In this document: piece by piece, positions 45,626-55,170 of the stretch
Layout of the letters: each line of letters starts with the position of its first letter
Position numbering within the stretch: position 1 is the first letter of the stretch
DNA from: Pacificimonas flava
Lineage (GTDB): Bacteria > Pseudomonadota > Alphaproteobacteria > Sphingomonadales > Sphingomonadaceae
Assembly (NCBI RefSeq): GCF_000342165.1
Contig: NZ_AMRV01000008.1
Location: 84,129 to 148,128, forward strand
DNA: 64,000 bases
Direction of reading: 5' to 3'
The notes under the pieces: model-generated
The model's database searches: none
Seen by the model: the letters and a program-made list of their open reading frames with translations, nothing else
Told to the model about the DNA's origin: nothing
Translations under genes and position numbers: made by a program

Positions 45626-47155
45626 TTGCCCGTTAAGCCGCTCGCCCTCCTCCTCGCCGCAACGACGGCAGTCTCTCTGACCGCCGCGCCGGGCGCCGCG
45701 CAGGATACGGAGGTGACCTCGACCGTCGAGAAGAAGGTCGAGGACGACATGCAGCTTCCGCCGCTGCCCGAGGACAAGACGGTGCGCCAGTCGGTCAGCA
45801 TCGACGGCCGCACGATCAGCTATGACGCGACCGTCGGCAGCGTTCCCGTACGCGACGAGACGGGCAAGGTGATCGGCCAAGTTGTCTATACCGCCTACAC
45901 GCGCCCCGATGCCGGCCCCGATCGGCCGGTGACCTTTGCCTTCAACGGCGGTCCCGGCGCGTCGAGCGTTTATCTGAACATGGGCGCGGTCGGGCCGAAG
46001 CGCGTTCAATTCGGCTCGCAGGGGGACGCGCCCTCCGATTCCGCCATCGCCGTCGACAATCCGAACAGCTGGATCGGCTTCACCGATCTCGTCTTCATAG
46101 ACCCGATCGGTACCGGCTTCAGCCGCAGCCTCGTCGACAAGGAGAAGACGGCAAAGGCGTTCTATGCCAACGATCCCGACATCAAGTATCTGTCGAAGGT
46201 GGTCTTTGACTGGCTGGTGAAGGAGGAGCGCCTTCGCTCCCCCAAATATCTGATGGGCGAAAGCTATGGCGGCTACCGCGCGCCGCGCATCGCCTATGAA
46301 CTGCAATCGCAGATCGGCATCGGGGTGAACGGGCTGTTCCTGGTGTCGCCCTATCTCGACCCGGCCTCCGGCGCCGGGTCCACCGCGCTGTCGCCGATTC
46401 CATGGATGATCGACCTGCCGTCGATGGCGGCCTCCGAGCTGGAACGGCAGCACCAGCTGACGCCGCAGGCAATGGCAGAGGTGGAAGCCTATACGCGCGG
46501 ACAGTTCGCGACCGATCTGCTGCGTGGACGGTCCGACCCGCAGGCCGTGGCGCGGCTGGTGGAGAATGTCAGCCGCCTGACCGGCCTCGACCCCGAACTG
46601 GTGCAGGACATGGGCGGCCGGGTCGATGCCGGCACCTATTTGCGGGAAGTGCACCGCGAGCAGGGCCTGATCGGCAGCATCTACGATTCCAACGTCACCG
46701 CCTATGACCCCTTCCCCTGGTCGGCGCAGCGTCAGTCCAACGACCCCATTCTGGATGCGCTGATCGCCCCCACGACGAGCGCCATGGTCGATTTCATGAC
46801 CCGCGTCGTCGGCTGGAAGACCGATGCGCGCTATCATGCCCTCTCCTATGAGGTGAACCAGGCCTGGGATCGCGGAAAGCCCGACGATACGCCGGTCGAG
46901 GATCTGCGCCGCGCCATCGCCAACGATCCGCGCATGGCGGTCATGATCGTACACGGCTGGGACGACCTGTCCTGCCCGTTCTTCGCCTCGCGCCTGATCG
47001 TCGATCAGATGCCCGATTTCGGCATGGGCGAGCGTGTGGACCTGAACGTCTATCCGGGCGGACACATGTTCTACAGCCGCAGCGACAGCGGCGCCGCGTT
47101 CAAGGCGGACGCCCGCGCGATTTATACGGGTGCCGCCAGCGGCGCTGAATCCTGA
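45626..47155 (+). CDS. S10 family serine carboxypeptidase, exported
   Basis: A 509-residue carboxypeptidase-Y-like enzyme. A TTG start at 45626 with AAGAAGGA about 8 bases upstream gives a signal peptide (residues 1-23, LALLLAATTAVSLTAAPGAAQ). The catalytic triad is visible: Ser213 in MGESYGGYRAP, Asp in VHGWDDLSCPF and His in YPGGHMF. The oxyanion motif is FNGGPGASSVYLNMG. It is thought to trim peptide C-termini in the periplasm. It ends at a hairpin shared with a convergent PEP-CTERM gene. Confidence 0.95.
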   Translation: MPVKPLALLLAATTAVSLTAAPGAAQDTEVTSTVEKKVEDDMQLPPLPEDKTVRQSVSIDGRTISYDATVGSVPVRDETGKVIGQVVYTAYTRPDAGPDRPVTFAFNGGPGASSVYLNMGAVGPKRVQFGSQGDAPSDSAIAVDNPNSWIGFTDLVFIDPIGTGFSRSLVDKEKTAKAFYANDPDIKYLSKVVFDWLVKEERLRSPKYLMGESYGGYRAPRIAYELQSQIGIGVNGLFLVSPYLDPASGAGSTALSPIPWMIDLPSMAASELERQHQLTPQAMAEVEAYTRGQFATDLLRGRSDPQAVARLVENVSRLTGLDPELVQDMGGRVDAGTYLREVHREQGLIGSIYDSNVTAYDPFPWSAQRQSNDPILDALIAPTTSAMVDFMTRVVGWKTDARYHALSYEVNQAWDRGKPDDTPVEDLRRAIANDPRMAVMIVHGWDDLSCPFFASRLIVDQMPDFGMGERVDLNVYPGGHMFYSRSDSGAAFKADARAIYTGAASGAES

Positions 47156-47161
47156 CACGGT

Positions 47162-47194
47162 GCTGCCCGCCCCGGACTAGCGGGGACGGGCAGC
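47162..47194. terminator. bidirectional hairpin between S10 peptidase and PEP-CTERM genes
   Basis: Arms of 13 bp with one mismatch (47162-47174 with 47181-47194) enclose a 6-nt loop. No T run follows on either strand, so termination is inferred from its position between convergent genes. Confidence 0.5.
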
Positions 47195-47209
47195 CATGAC
47201 GCCCGAACG

Positions 47210-47833
47210 TCAGACGAAGCGGCGACGCCTCACCGCGACCAGCCCGGCAATCCCTAGCCCAAGAAGGCCAAACGCAGCCGGGGCCGGCACGGCGGCTGAC
47301 ACCTCGACATTGTCGAAATTGAAGAACGGCGTATCGCCAATGCCGAAGAAGGTGACGCTTTCGACGCTGGTGAACGGCAGGGCGAACGTGGTCAGCTCCG
47401 TATCGCTGGCGAAGTCGAGATCGAAAAACGAAGAGGCATTGTCATTGGCGTAGAAGCGAACCGTGCCGCCGACACCGCCAAAGTTCATCGTTCCGGCGAG
47501 ATCGATGAAGGTGAAATCGAACAGGCCGCCATCGTTACGGGTCAGGGTATTGAGCGCCCCTTCCCGGTTGGAAACCAGCGCAGCACCGTTCGGATCGACC
47601 TGTGACGGGCTCTGGTTGCCATAGACGAGGTAGCGCGTGATCGGCAGCAGATCCCCGAGCACGCCGCCCGTGCTGGTAAAGGTATAGCCCTGCGCGCTGT
47701 AAGGCGAGCCGACGAATTGCGCGCTGCCGCCATCATAGGCGAGTTCGTCGAAGTTGATGGTTACGGCGCCAGCGGGGATGGCGAAAAGCAAGGCGGCTGC
47801 GGCTGTCGCGAGGGTCTTCGTACCATTGAACAT
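47210..47833 (-). CDS. PEP-CTERM anchored surface protein
   Basis: A 207-residue exported protein. Start at the second ATG (47833), because AGGA is 6 bases upstream of it and directly touches the first. Residues 1-22 are a signal peptide (TLATAAAALLFAIPAGA). The middle is a beta-rich domain with no recognised catalytic motif. The C-terminus (VPAPAAFGLLGLGIAGLVAVRRRR) has the Pro-Ala-Pro, hydrophobic helix and Arg cluster of PEP-CTERM sorting signals, processed by exosortase. No exosortase gene is in the window. Confidence 0.85.
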   Translation of the reverse strand: MFNGTKTLATAAAALLFAIPAGAVTINFDELAYDGGSAQFVGSPYSAQGYTFTSTGGVLGDLLPITRYLVYGNQSPSQVDPNGAALVSNREGALNTLTRNDGGLFDFTFIDLAGTMNFGGVGGTVRFYANDNASSFFDLDFASDTELTTFALPFTSVESVTFFGIGDTPFFNFDNVEVSAAVPAPAAFGLLGLGIAGLVAVRRRRFV

Positions 47834-48069
47834 GATCATTCCTACTCTTCCATGGCTCGACCCTGCGACACAGGAAGCAAGGGGCGGGCCAGTCCCGCAA
47901 TTCCGCCGATGTCAACTTAACGGCCTAATCAATTGTAAAGATTGCCGACATTCACGAACACGCCGCCCCATCCTGGATATGCGCGAGCGCGGCGCCTCTC
48001 TTTTCGGCCAATGTTCGCGCCGTCTGCGACATGCGAGAGATAAACCGGAACGATCTGGGAGAGTATTGG

Positions 48070-49137
48070 ATGGCAGAGCGGCAGGAACAGTTTTCCGGCA
48101 CGCAGGAGGTGCGCGAGGCGCACCGGTTCGACGAGGCAAGCCTCGAGCGGTGGATGACGGTCAATGTCGAGGGGTTCGCCGGACCGCTTTCCGTCTCGCA
48201 GTTCAAGGGCGGTCAGTCGAACCCGACCTACAAACTGCAAACGCCGGGAAAATCCTATGTGCTGCGCCGCAAGCCGCCGGGCAAGCTCCTGAAGTCCGCG
48301 CACGCCGTCGACCGGGAGTACAAGGTCATCACGGCGCTTCATGCGCAGGGGTTTCCCGCGCCGCGCACCTATGGCCTGTGCACGGACGAAGACGTTATCG
48401 GCACGTGGTTCTATGTCATGGATATGGTCGAGGGCCGGATCTTCTGGGACACGACCTTTCCCGAAGTTCCGCGAGAGGAGCGTCGTGCCTATTTCGACGC
48501 GATGAACGCCACCATCGCGCAGCTGCACAATTTCGATCCCGACGCTATCGGCCTGGGCGATTACGGCAAGAAGCAGGATTATCTCGCCCGCCAGATCGGG
48601 CGATGGGGCGGGCAGTACAAGGCCGATGAGCAGGCCGGCCACATTCCCGAAATGGACGCGCTTTGCGAATGGCTTCCTGCAAACATCCCGCCAGAGGGCG
48701 CGGCGCGCGTCGTGCACGGGGATTATCGCTGCGACAACATGGTGTTCCACCCGACGGAGCCGAAGGTCATCGCCGTGCTGGACTGGGAATTGTCGACGCT
48801 CGGCGATCCGGTTGCGGACTTCACCTATCACCTGATGATGTACCGTATGCCGCCGCAGGAAACCGCGGGTCTCGTCGATCGCGACCTTGGCGAACTCGGC
48901 ATCCCGACCGAGGAAGACTATGTGCGCGCCTATTCCGAGCGGACCGGGCTAAAAGAGATCCCCGACGTGAATTTCTACATGGCCTACAACATGTTCCGGC
49001 TTGCCGCGATCATCCACGGCATCAAGGGGCGCTATATTCGCGGCACCGCATCGAATAAACATGCCGCCGCCATGGCCGAGCGGTTCGTGCCACTGGCGCA
49101 GTTGGCATGGGAACAGGCAAAGAAAGCGGGGGCGTGA
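48070..49137 (+). CDS. aminoglycoside phosphotransferase-like (APH) family protein
   Basis: A 355-residue member of the APH/ACAD10-N family often found with acyl-CoA metabolism genes. The catalytic loop is VVHGDYRCDNMVFHP and the metal Asp is in VLDWELSTLGDP. The nucleotide-binding part carries KGGQSNPTYKL and the Lys in YVLRRKPPGK. The start ATG at 48070 has GGGAGAG 6 bases upstream. Antibiotic resistance is not implied. Its stop overlaps the start of the dienelactone hydrolase gene (TGATG), so the two act together, perhaps on a CoA ester or related metabolite. Confidence 0.9.
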   Translation: MAERQEQFSGTQEVREAHRFDEASLERWMTVNVEGFAGPLSVSQFKGGQSNPTYKLQTPGKSYVLRRKPPGKLLKSAHAVDREYKVITALHAQGFPAPRTYGLCTDEDVIGTWFYVMDMVEGRIFWDTTFPEVPREERRAYFDAMNATIAQLHNFDPDAIGLGDYGKKQDYLARQIGRWGGQYKADEQAGHIPEMDALCEWLPANIPPEGAARVVHGDYRCDNMVFHPTEPKVIAVLDWELSTLGDPVADFTYHLMMYRMPPQETAGLVDRDLGELGIPTEEDYVRAYSERTGLKEIPDVNFYMAYNMFRLAAIIHGIKGRYIRGTASNKHAAAMAERFVPLAQLAWEQAKKAGA

Positions 49138-49850
49138 TGACCAAGCGGCGCGAATTCGAGATCGAGACGGATGGCATCACGCTGCGAAGCCTGCTCGTGA
49201 CGCCCGAGGGGGAGGCTCCGTTCGCCGCGGTCCTGATCTTTCCGCAATGGTCGGGCCGCTCCCCCTCCGAAGAGACGTTCGCGGAAAGGCTCGCCGCGCT
49301 CGGCTACGCCGCGATCGCCTGCGATCTCTACGGGGATGCGCGGCGGGGCCGCGACACCGCGGAAAACGAAGCGCTGATGACGCCGCTGACGGACGATCGC
49401 GCCCGCCTTCGCACACGGCTTGAGGCGACGTTGGCGGCCGCGCGCGACCTGGACGAGGTGGACGCCGACCGGATTGCGACAGCGGGCTTCTGCTTCGGCG
49501 GCCTCTGCGCCATCGACCTTGCCCGCAGCGGCGCGGATATTCGCGCCTGCGCCAGCTTCCATGGCCTCCTCTCCGCACCGGAGGGTCTCGACGAGAGGGA
49601 AATCAGGGCGACGGTCGCGGTCTATCACGGCTGGGCCGATCCGATGGCGCCGCCCGATCACGTCGTCGCGCTGGGCGAGGAACTGACGCGCCGCAAGGCC
49701 GACTGGTACCTGACCGGATATGGCCATGCCGTGCACGCCTTCACGCGGGAGGATGCCGACGACCGGGACAGCGGCATCGCCTATGACGCCCATGCCGACC
49801 GCCGGTCCTGGCGTGACTTTACCGGCCTGCTGGAAGAGGCGCTGGCGTAG
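49137..49850 (+). CDS. dienelactone hydrolase family protein
   Basis: A 237-residue alpha/beta hydrolase. The catalytic Cys is in ATAGFCFGGLCAIDLA, Asp is in YHGWADPMAPP and His in GYGHAVHAF. These agree with the DLH family, but the dienelactone substrate is not implied: such hydrolases act on many esters. It is coupled to the APH-like gene by TGATG. Convergent with the CorC-type gene. Confidence 0.93.
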   Translation: MTKRREFEIETDGITLRSLLVTPEGEAPFAAVLIFPQWSGRSPSEETFAERLAALGYAAIACDLYGDARRGRDTAENEALMTPLTDDRARLRTRLEATLAAARDLDEVDADRIATAGFCFGGLCAIDLARSGADIRACASFHGLLSAPEGLDEREIRATVAVYHGWADPMAPPDHVVALGEELTRRKADWYLTGYGHAVHAFTREDADDRDSGIAYDAHADRRSWRDFTGLLEEALA

Positions 49851-49883
49851 CGCGGATCGAGCGCGCCGGTCGGCGCCCCGGCG

Positions 49884-51206
49884 CTATTCCTCAGGCGTCT
49901 CGTCGAGGCGCAGCGGCGTGGCCAGAACCTTGTCGATCTTGTGACCGTCCAGATCGATGATTTCGAAGCGGCAGCCGCCGAATTCGAAGTTTTCACCAGT
50001 CTCGGGAATGTGAGTCAGGACAGCAAGCGCGAAGCCGGCCACGGTCTCGAAATCCCGGTCGTCCGGGTCCGGGATCGTAATATCCAGAATGTCGGCCATT
50101 TCGTCGGCGTGCATCGATCCCGCAAGCAGCCAGGAGCCGTCACCGCGCTCGACCGCGCGCTCCTCCTCCCCCTCATCGACGTCCGAGGCGAAGACGCCGG
50201 CAATGGCGGACAAAAGGTCGGACGGCGTCAGCACGCCTTCGAAATGTCCGTATTCGTCATGGACCAGACCCATGGGGATTTCCGCGCGGCGAAGAATATC
50301 GAGCGCGTCGGACGCATCCATCACGTCCGGGATACGCGGCGCCGACATCATCAGCGTGCGCAGATCGAGGGGCGCGCCCGCAAGGACGGCCGCGAGCACA
50401 TCGCGCGCCTGAATGACGCCCAAAATGCGGTCCACGGCCCCTTCGGCGACCGGAAGGCGCGTATGCGGGCTGTCGATCAGATGCTGGCGCACGGTCTGCT
50501 CGTCCGCATCGACGTCCAGCCAATCAACCTCCGTCCGGGGTGTCATGACTCCCCGGACCGGCCGGTCGGCAAGGCGCATGACCCCGGAAATCATCAGGCG
50601 CTCCGATTCCTCGATGGCGCCGGATTGCTGCGCTTCCGCCACCAAGAGGCGCAGCTCCTCCGCCGTGACACGCTGCTCCGCCCGCTCGGATCCGCCCACC
50701 AAGCGCAGCAGAACATTCGTGGAATTGTCCAGGAACCAGACGAGGGGACCGGCGATCTTCGCCAGAATGGCCATGGGCGGCGCGATGATACAAGCCACCG
50801 CCTCGGGCGATTGCAGCGCGAGTTGTTTCGGCACGAGCTCACCGATGGTCAGTGTCAGATAGGTGATCGTCCCGACGACGATGATGATGCCCACATTGTC
50901 GGCAACGCTCGCGGGAATGGGCGTACCGGCAAGGAACTGGGCGAGCGGTTCCGTCAGTGTGGCCCCGGAATACAGACCGTTGATGATCCCGACGAGCGTT
51001 ATACCGATCTGGACCGTCGACAGGAACGGCCCCGGCTCCCGGTGCAGGCGCAGGGCGATTTCCGAACCGGCCTTGCCGCGATTGACCATCGCCTGCAGCC
51101 GTGCCTCCCGCGAGGAAACAATGCACATTTCGGACATGGCGAAGACGCCGTTCGCGGCGATCAGGGCCAGGATAATGAGAAGGTCGGACCAGGGAAAATC
51201 TGACAT
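49884..51206 (-). CDS. CorC/HlyC family CNNM-CBS transporter
   Basis: A 440-residue membrane protein. An N-terminal CNNM (DUF21) domain has four transmembrane segments (LLIILALIAANGVFAMSEM; NVGIIIVVGTITYLTLTIGELVPKQLAL). Two CBS domains (about 210-340) follow, then a CorC_HlyC domain (about 355-435). The family exports Mg2+ or Co2+. Hemolysin activity in databases is a legacy name. It is divergent from the first OmpA gene. Confidence 0.94.
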   Translation of the reverse strand: MSDFPWSDLLIILALIAANGVFAMSEMCIVSSREARLQAMVNRGKAGSEIALRLHREPGPFLSTVQIGITLVGIINGLYSGATLTEPLAQFLAGTPIPASVADNVGIIIVVGTITYLTLTIGELVPKQLALQSPEAVACIIAPPMAILAKIAGPLVWFLDNSTNVLLRLVGGSERAEQRVTAEELRLLVAEAQQSGAIEESERLMISGVMRLADRPVRGVMTPRTEVDWLDVDADEQTVRQHLIDSPHTRLPVAEGAVDRILGVIQARDVLAAVLAGAPLDLRTLMMSAPRIPDVMDASDALDILRRAEIPMGLVHDEYGHFEGVLTPSDLLSAIAGVFASDVDEGEEERAVERGDGSWLLAGSMHADEMADILDITIPDPDDRDFETVAGFALAVLTHIPETGENFEFGGCRFEIIDLDGHKIDKVLATPLRLDETPEE

Positions 51207-51358
51207 GGGCTGAACGGTCCATAGCGACGTTCCGCGCGATTGGCGACATCAAGCGCATAGAGCGGAACGATTTGTTCGGGAAGGAAGCCTGCCGGGAACC
51301 GGCGGGTCTACCCTTCGTAGATGCGGTCATGCTACGCAGATTCCAGAAAGGATATTCC

Positions 51359-52033
51359 ATGCGCGCTATTTCCGCTTCGCTTCTCATGGCTGCGACAGCC
51401 AGTTTCGCTCTCACCGCCTGCGTCACCGATCCCGTTACGGGGGAACGCCGGGTCAATCAGGCCGTGTACACAGGCGCGCTCGGCGCCGGTGTCGGTGCCG
51501 GCCTTGGTGCCATTCTCGGCGGCAAGAGCAATCGGACAGAGGTGCTCGTCGGCACCGGTATCGGCGCGGTCGCCGGCAGCGCGGTCGGCGTCTATCTGGA
51601 AAACCAGAAGAAGAAGATGGAGGAGGCAACGCAGGGCACCGGCATCGAAGTGACGAACACCGGCGATTCGCTGCTTCTCAACATTCCCAGCCAGGTCACC
51701 TTCTCTTCCGGTTCCTATACCATCACGCCGGAATTCCGCCCCACGCTCGACAAGGTTGCGGGCGTTCTGACGGAATATGACCGCAGCTTCGTCGACGTTT
51801 ACGGCCATACCGATTCCGATGGGTCGGACGCCTTCAACCAGCGCCTGTCCGAACAGCGCGCGGAAAGCGTCGCCAATTATCTGGTGCAGGACGGCGTGCT
51901 TCGCCAGCGGATCGCAACACGCGGTTTCGGAGAGACGCAGCCCGTCGCAAGCAACGACACGGCCAGCGGCAAGGCCCAGAACCGCCGTGTCGAGATCAAG
52001 GTCGTGCCCGTAACCGAAGAACCGGCGGCTTAA
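51359..52033 (+). CDS. OmpA family lipoprotein with glycine-zipper region
   Basis: A 224-residue lipoprotein. Signal peptide with lipobox LTAC (Cys21). A glycine-rich segment (GALGAGVGAGLGAILGGKSN; GTGIGAVAGSAVGVYLENQ) follows, then a C-terminal OmpA-like peptidoglycan-binding domain with VYGHTDSDGSD, NQRLSEQRAESVANYL and NRRVEI. It is like E. coli YiaD. The gene following has the same architecture, but is not a duplicate by sequence at the N-terminus. Confidence 0.94.
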   Translation: MRAISASLLMAATASFALTACVTDPVTGERRVNQAVYTGALGAGVGAGLGAILGGKSNRTEVLVGTGIGAVAGSAVGVYLENQKKKMEEATQGTGIEVTNTGDSLLLNIPSQVTFSSGSYTITPEFRPTLDKVAGVLTEYDRSFVDVYGHTDSDGSDAFNQRLSEQRAESVANYLVQDGVLRQRIATRGFGETQPVASNDTASGKAQNRRVEIKVVPVTEEPAA

Positions 52034-52055
52034 ACGCGTGATCGGGGGCTTTCGC

Positions 52056-52739
52056 ATGAAGGGGATTGGGCGGCCGCTGAGCGGCGCGGCCATGGCCATC
52101 GTCGTTCTGGCACTCGCAGCCTGTACGCCGCCGGCCGGACAAAGCAATGCGCCGCAGCGGGTTCCGGCCCCTGCCCCGGCGCCGTCAGCCTCCGTGGCGG
52201 CGCGATCCGCGCCGCTGATCGGCGGGGTGGCCGACCGCTTCGACATCATCCGTGCCGACGGATCGGTGGCGCCGCTGCCGGCAACCCAGGTGGAACCCTA
52301 TCTGGACCTGCAGGAGGCCCGGCTGCAGGAGATCGGCCGCGCGGCCGGCGTGACCGTGAACCGGGAAGCGGGTGCCCTACTCCTGACCATGCCGGGGGCG
52401 TCGACCTTCGGCGTCAACGAGGCGGTGATCGGCCCCGGTTTCCGGCGCACGCTCGATTCCATCGCGCAGGTGCTGGCGACATACCAGCAAAGCTATGTCG
52501 ACGTGATCGGCCATACCGATTCCAGCGGTGCGGACGTCTACAACATGACCTTGTCGCAGCGCCGGGCCGAGAGCGTCGCCAATTATTTCGCTGCGAAGGG
52601 CGTAAGGCGGGTTCGCCTGGCAACGCTGGGTCGCGGCGAGCTCGATCCTGTCGCCAGCAACGACACCGAAGCCGGCAAAGCGCTGAACCGCAGAGTCGAA
52701 ATTCGCATCGTTCCCATTACCCAGCCGGCCACGAGCTGA
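52056..52739 (+). CDS. OmpA family lipoprotein (second)
   Basis: A 227-residue lipoprotein; an upstream GTG at 52038 is an alternative start. Lipobox LAAC at Cys21 or so, a Pro/Ala-rich linker, a short unknown region (about 50-110) and the OmpA C-terminal domain (GHTDSSGADVYN, QRRAESVANYF, NRRVEIRIVP). It lies 22 bp after the first OmpA gene and is probably cotranscribed. Confidence 0.93.
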   Translation: MKGIGRPLSGAAMAIVVLALAACTPPAGQSNAPQRVPAPAPAPSASVAARSAPLIGGVADRFDIIRADGSVAPLPATQVEPYLDLQEARLQEIGRAAGVTVNREAGALLLTMPGASTFGVNEAVIGPGFRRTLDSIAQVLATYQQSYVDVIGHTDSSGADVYNMTLSQRRAESVANYFAAKGVRRVRLATLGRGELDPVASNDTEAGKALNRRVEIRIVPITQPATS

Positions 52740-52843
52740 TTTTGAAACCCTGAACTGGCGGCTTTCCGCCGCTTGTCGGCCTTGCAGGGGAAACCCCATG
52801 CAAGGCCGATTGACTCGGAGCGTGCTTTTTGGATTCATGCAAA

Positions 52844-52858
52844 GAACAAATCATGAAC
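52844..52858 (+). promoter_or_regulatory. LexA (SOS) box of the imuA-imuB-dnaE2 operon
   Basis: GAAC-N7-GAAC (52844-52847 and 52855-52858), the alphaproteobacterial LexA operator, 18 bp before the imuA start. Both half-sites are perfect and the spacer is exactly seven. Confidence 0.9.
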
Positions 52859-52875
52859 AATGGCGTTCGAAATGT

Positions 52876-53616
52876 ATGAAGTCTTCCCGAGAAACCGCTG
52901 CCCTGCCGGGCACTTGCCGTGCCGCCATGCTGGCGCCGGAACCGAGCGAATCGGGATTTGCCAGCCAAGCACCGGATTTGCCGGGACAGCCGACGCTGAC
53001 CGAAATATTCGGTTCGGCGCAGGAAGGCGCGGCCATTGCCTTTACGCTCGCACAATTGCCGCGTCAGGGGTCTGTCCTCTGGGTGCAGGACCGTGTGAGC
53101 GCGCTGGAAGCCGGCATGCCCTACGGGCCGGGTCTGGCATCCTACGGCCTCTCTCCCGACCGGCTCGTGCTGGCCTGCGGACGGGGGGCTCCGGACGTGC
53201 TCTGGGCGCTGGAGGAAGGGTTAAGGTGCAGCGGCCTCGGCGCCGTGATCGGGGAAATGTGGGGCGATCCGCGCGCGCTGGACTTCACCGCGACCAAGCG
53301 CCTGCTGCGCCGCGCAGAGGCAAGCGGGATTCATGCCTTTCTGATCCGCTGGAACGCGCAGGCCGGCCTGTCCGCTGCACGGCGACGGTGGCGGATTGCC
53401 GCCCTGCCCTCGCCGCCCGCGACATTCGATCCGAAGGCCCCCGGCGCGCCCCTGTGGCAGGCGGATCTGTTCCGGGCACGCGGCCGCCGGCCCGGCCTGT
53501 GGCATGCGCGCTATGACGGGTCGGCGCATCATATCCATATGGCTGCCCCACCTGCCCATCGACCTCTGGACGCGCAGGCAGGCAGAGGCGACCTTCCCCT
53601 GCGCGGCGCGGCCTGA
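52876..53616 (+). CDS. imuA: ImuA-family SOS mutagenesis protein
   Basis: A 246-residue protein, placed by context and a RecA/SulA-like core: GSVLWVQDRVSALEAGMPYGPGLASYGLSPDRLVLACG. The start at ATG 52876 follows the LexA box. It overlaps imuB by 104 bp in another frame, so its C-terminal about 34 residues may be extended past conserved sequence. ImuA belongs to the ImuA-ImuB-DnaE2 mutasome that bypasses DNA lesions with errors. Membership is supported by the following two genes. Confidence 0.87.
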   Translation: MKSSRETAALPGTCRAAMLAPEPSESGFASQAPDLPGQPTLTEIFGSAQEGAAIAFTLAQLPRQGSVLWVQDRVSALEAGMPYGPGLASYGLSPDRLVLACGRGAPDVLWALEEGLRCSGLGAVIGEMWGDPRALDFTATKRLLRRAEASGIHAFLIRWNAQAGLSAARRRWRIAALPSPPATFDPKAPGAPLWQADLFRARGRRPGLWHARYDGSAHHIHMAAPPAHRPLDAQAGRGDLPLRGAA

Positions 53617-55105
53617 ACCGGACGTGCGGACGGCAGATCGCCGTCCGTTGGTCCTCGCCGTCCAGGGTCCGCACGGTCCCATCATCCACGACATGGACAG
53701 GACGGCCTGCCGGCTGGGGCTGAAACGCGGCGCGCGGATAACGGACATTCGCGCGCTGGTCCCGAACTTGTGCGTGGAGGATGCGGACCCGTCCGCGGAA
53801 ACCGCAGCGCTACAGCGTCTGGCCGTCTGGGCCCGGCGCTGGTGTCCCTGGACGCAGACCGACGGAGCGGACGGCATCTTCCTCGACATTAGCGGATCGG
53901 CGCATCTTGCCGGCGGAGAGGGCGCCCTGCTGCGCGAGATGAGAGAAGCCTTCGGCCGGGCAGGACTACGGATTCGCGCCGCCGCCGCCGCCACCCCGGG
54001 CGCCGCCTGGGCGCTGGCCCGCTATGGCGGCCGGCGTCTTCTGCTGTGCCGCGACGAGCAAACACAAGACTGCCTCGCGCCCCTGCCAGCCGCATCGCTG
54101 CGCCTGCACCCCGACACGGTGCTGCTGCTCGAGCGGCTGGGCCTGAAGACCATCGGTGCCCTGGCGGCCATACCGCGAGAGGCCCTGGTTCGACGCTTCC
54201 GCCGGGCGGAGACGCCGGACGCCAACCCTGTCTTGCGGCTGGATCAGGCCATGGGGCGGCTGGCGGAACCGCTTGTCCCGGGTCGCCCCGCCCCCCCGCT
54301 GCGGGCCGCGCGGCGTCTTGCAGAGCCCATCGGCGACCTCGCCGGTATAGAGAATGTCCTCGGCGATCTGATGCTGGATCTGACCGGTCGCCTGGGCACC
54401 GCCGCGCGCGGCGCGCGGCACTTGCGCCTGACAGGGTATCGCACCGATGGCGGCACCGCGTGGCTGGAGGCCCGCACCTCCACACCCAGCCGCGACCCGG
54501 CCCATTTGACACGATTGTTCGCGGAGGATCTGCCCCGTCTCGATCCGGGTTTCGGTTTCGATGCCATGACGCTGGAGGCGGCGGCCCATGAAGCGCTTTC
54601 CGCCCATCAGGGGGGATTGGCGGGAGAGGACAGGGCGGAAAGCGCGCTGACCACACTCCTCGACCGGCTCATGGCGCGTCTCGGCAGCGCGAATGTCAGC
54701 CGGCTGAGACCGCGCGGCAGCCATGTGCCCGAGCGTGCCGAGACGCGGGAAGAGGTGCAGGCCCCCATCTCCACTCCTTCCGAATCGGCGTCCCTGTCGC
54801 GCCACCGGCCGCCACGTCCGCCGCGCCTCCTGTCCCGGCCGGAGGAAGCGGAGGTCCTCTACGCCTTGCCGGAAGGCCCCCCTGCGCGGCTTGCCTGGCG
54901 CCGCCAGTCCCACCGCATCGTCAGGAGCGAGGGTCCGGAGCGCATCGCCCCGGAATGGTGGCGGGAAAAAAGCACAGTACGCCTGCGCGACTATTATCTG
55001 GTCGAGGATGAAGGCGGGCGGCGTTTCTGGCTGTTTCGGGAGGGGGTGCCGGGCGATGGCCGCGGCGGCGCGCCACGCTGGTTCGTGCAGGGCCTGTTCG
55101 GCTGA
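53513..55105 (+). CDS. imuB: ImuB, inactive Y-family polymerase homologue
   Basis: A 530-residue DinB/UmuC-type protein. The N-terminal start IISIWLPHLPIDLWTRRQ lacks the first catalytic Asp of true Y-polymerases (normally in HxDMDAF), and the place of the SxDEA motif reads DGIFLDISGSAHL, so no catalytic acidic pair is apparent. ImuB is known to be catalytically dead and to bridge the beta clamp, ImuA and DnaE2. The start at MTGRRIIS is chosen by homology. It overlaps imuA by 104 bp. Confidence 0.93.
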   Translation: MTGRRIISIWLPHLPIDLWTRRQAEATFPCAARPEPDVRTADRRPLVLAVQGPHGPIIHDMDRTACRLGLKRGARITDIRALVPNLCVEDADPSAETAALQRLAVWARRWCPWTQTDGADGIFLDISGSAHLAGGEGALLREMREAFGRAGLRIRAAAAATPGAAWALARYGGRRLLLCRDEQTQDCLAPLPAASLRLHPDTVLLLERLGLKTIGALAAIPREALVRRFRRAETPDANPVLRLDQAMGRLAEPLVPGRPAPPLRAARRLAEPIGDLAGIENVLGDLMLDLTGRLGTAARGARHLRLTGYRTDGGTAWLEARTSTPSRDPAHLTRLFAEDLPRLDPGFGFDAMTLEAAAHEALSAHQGGLAGEDRAESALTTLLDRLMARLGSANVSRLRPRGSHVPERAETREEVQAPISTPSESASLSRHRPPRPPRLLSRPEEAEVLYALPEGPPARLAWRRQSHRIVRSEGPERIAPEWWREKSTVRLRDYYLVEDEGGRRFWLFREGVPGDGRGGAPRWFVQGLFG

Positions 55106-55170
55106 CCCTCTGAGCCCCGCCCCCATCCACCGCCGCCCGTCCCTCGCCCGCCTCATGAACCTGATCCGCC

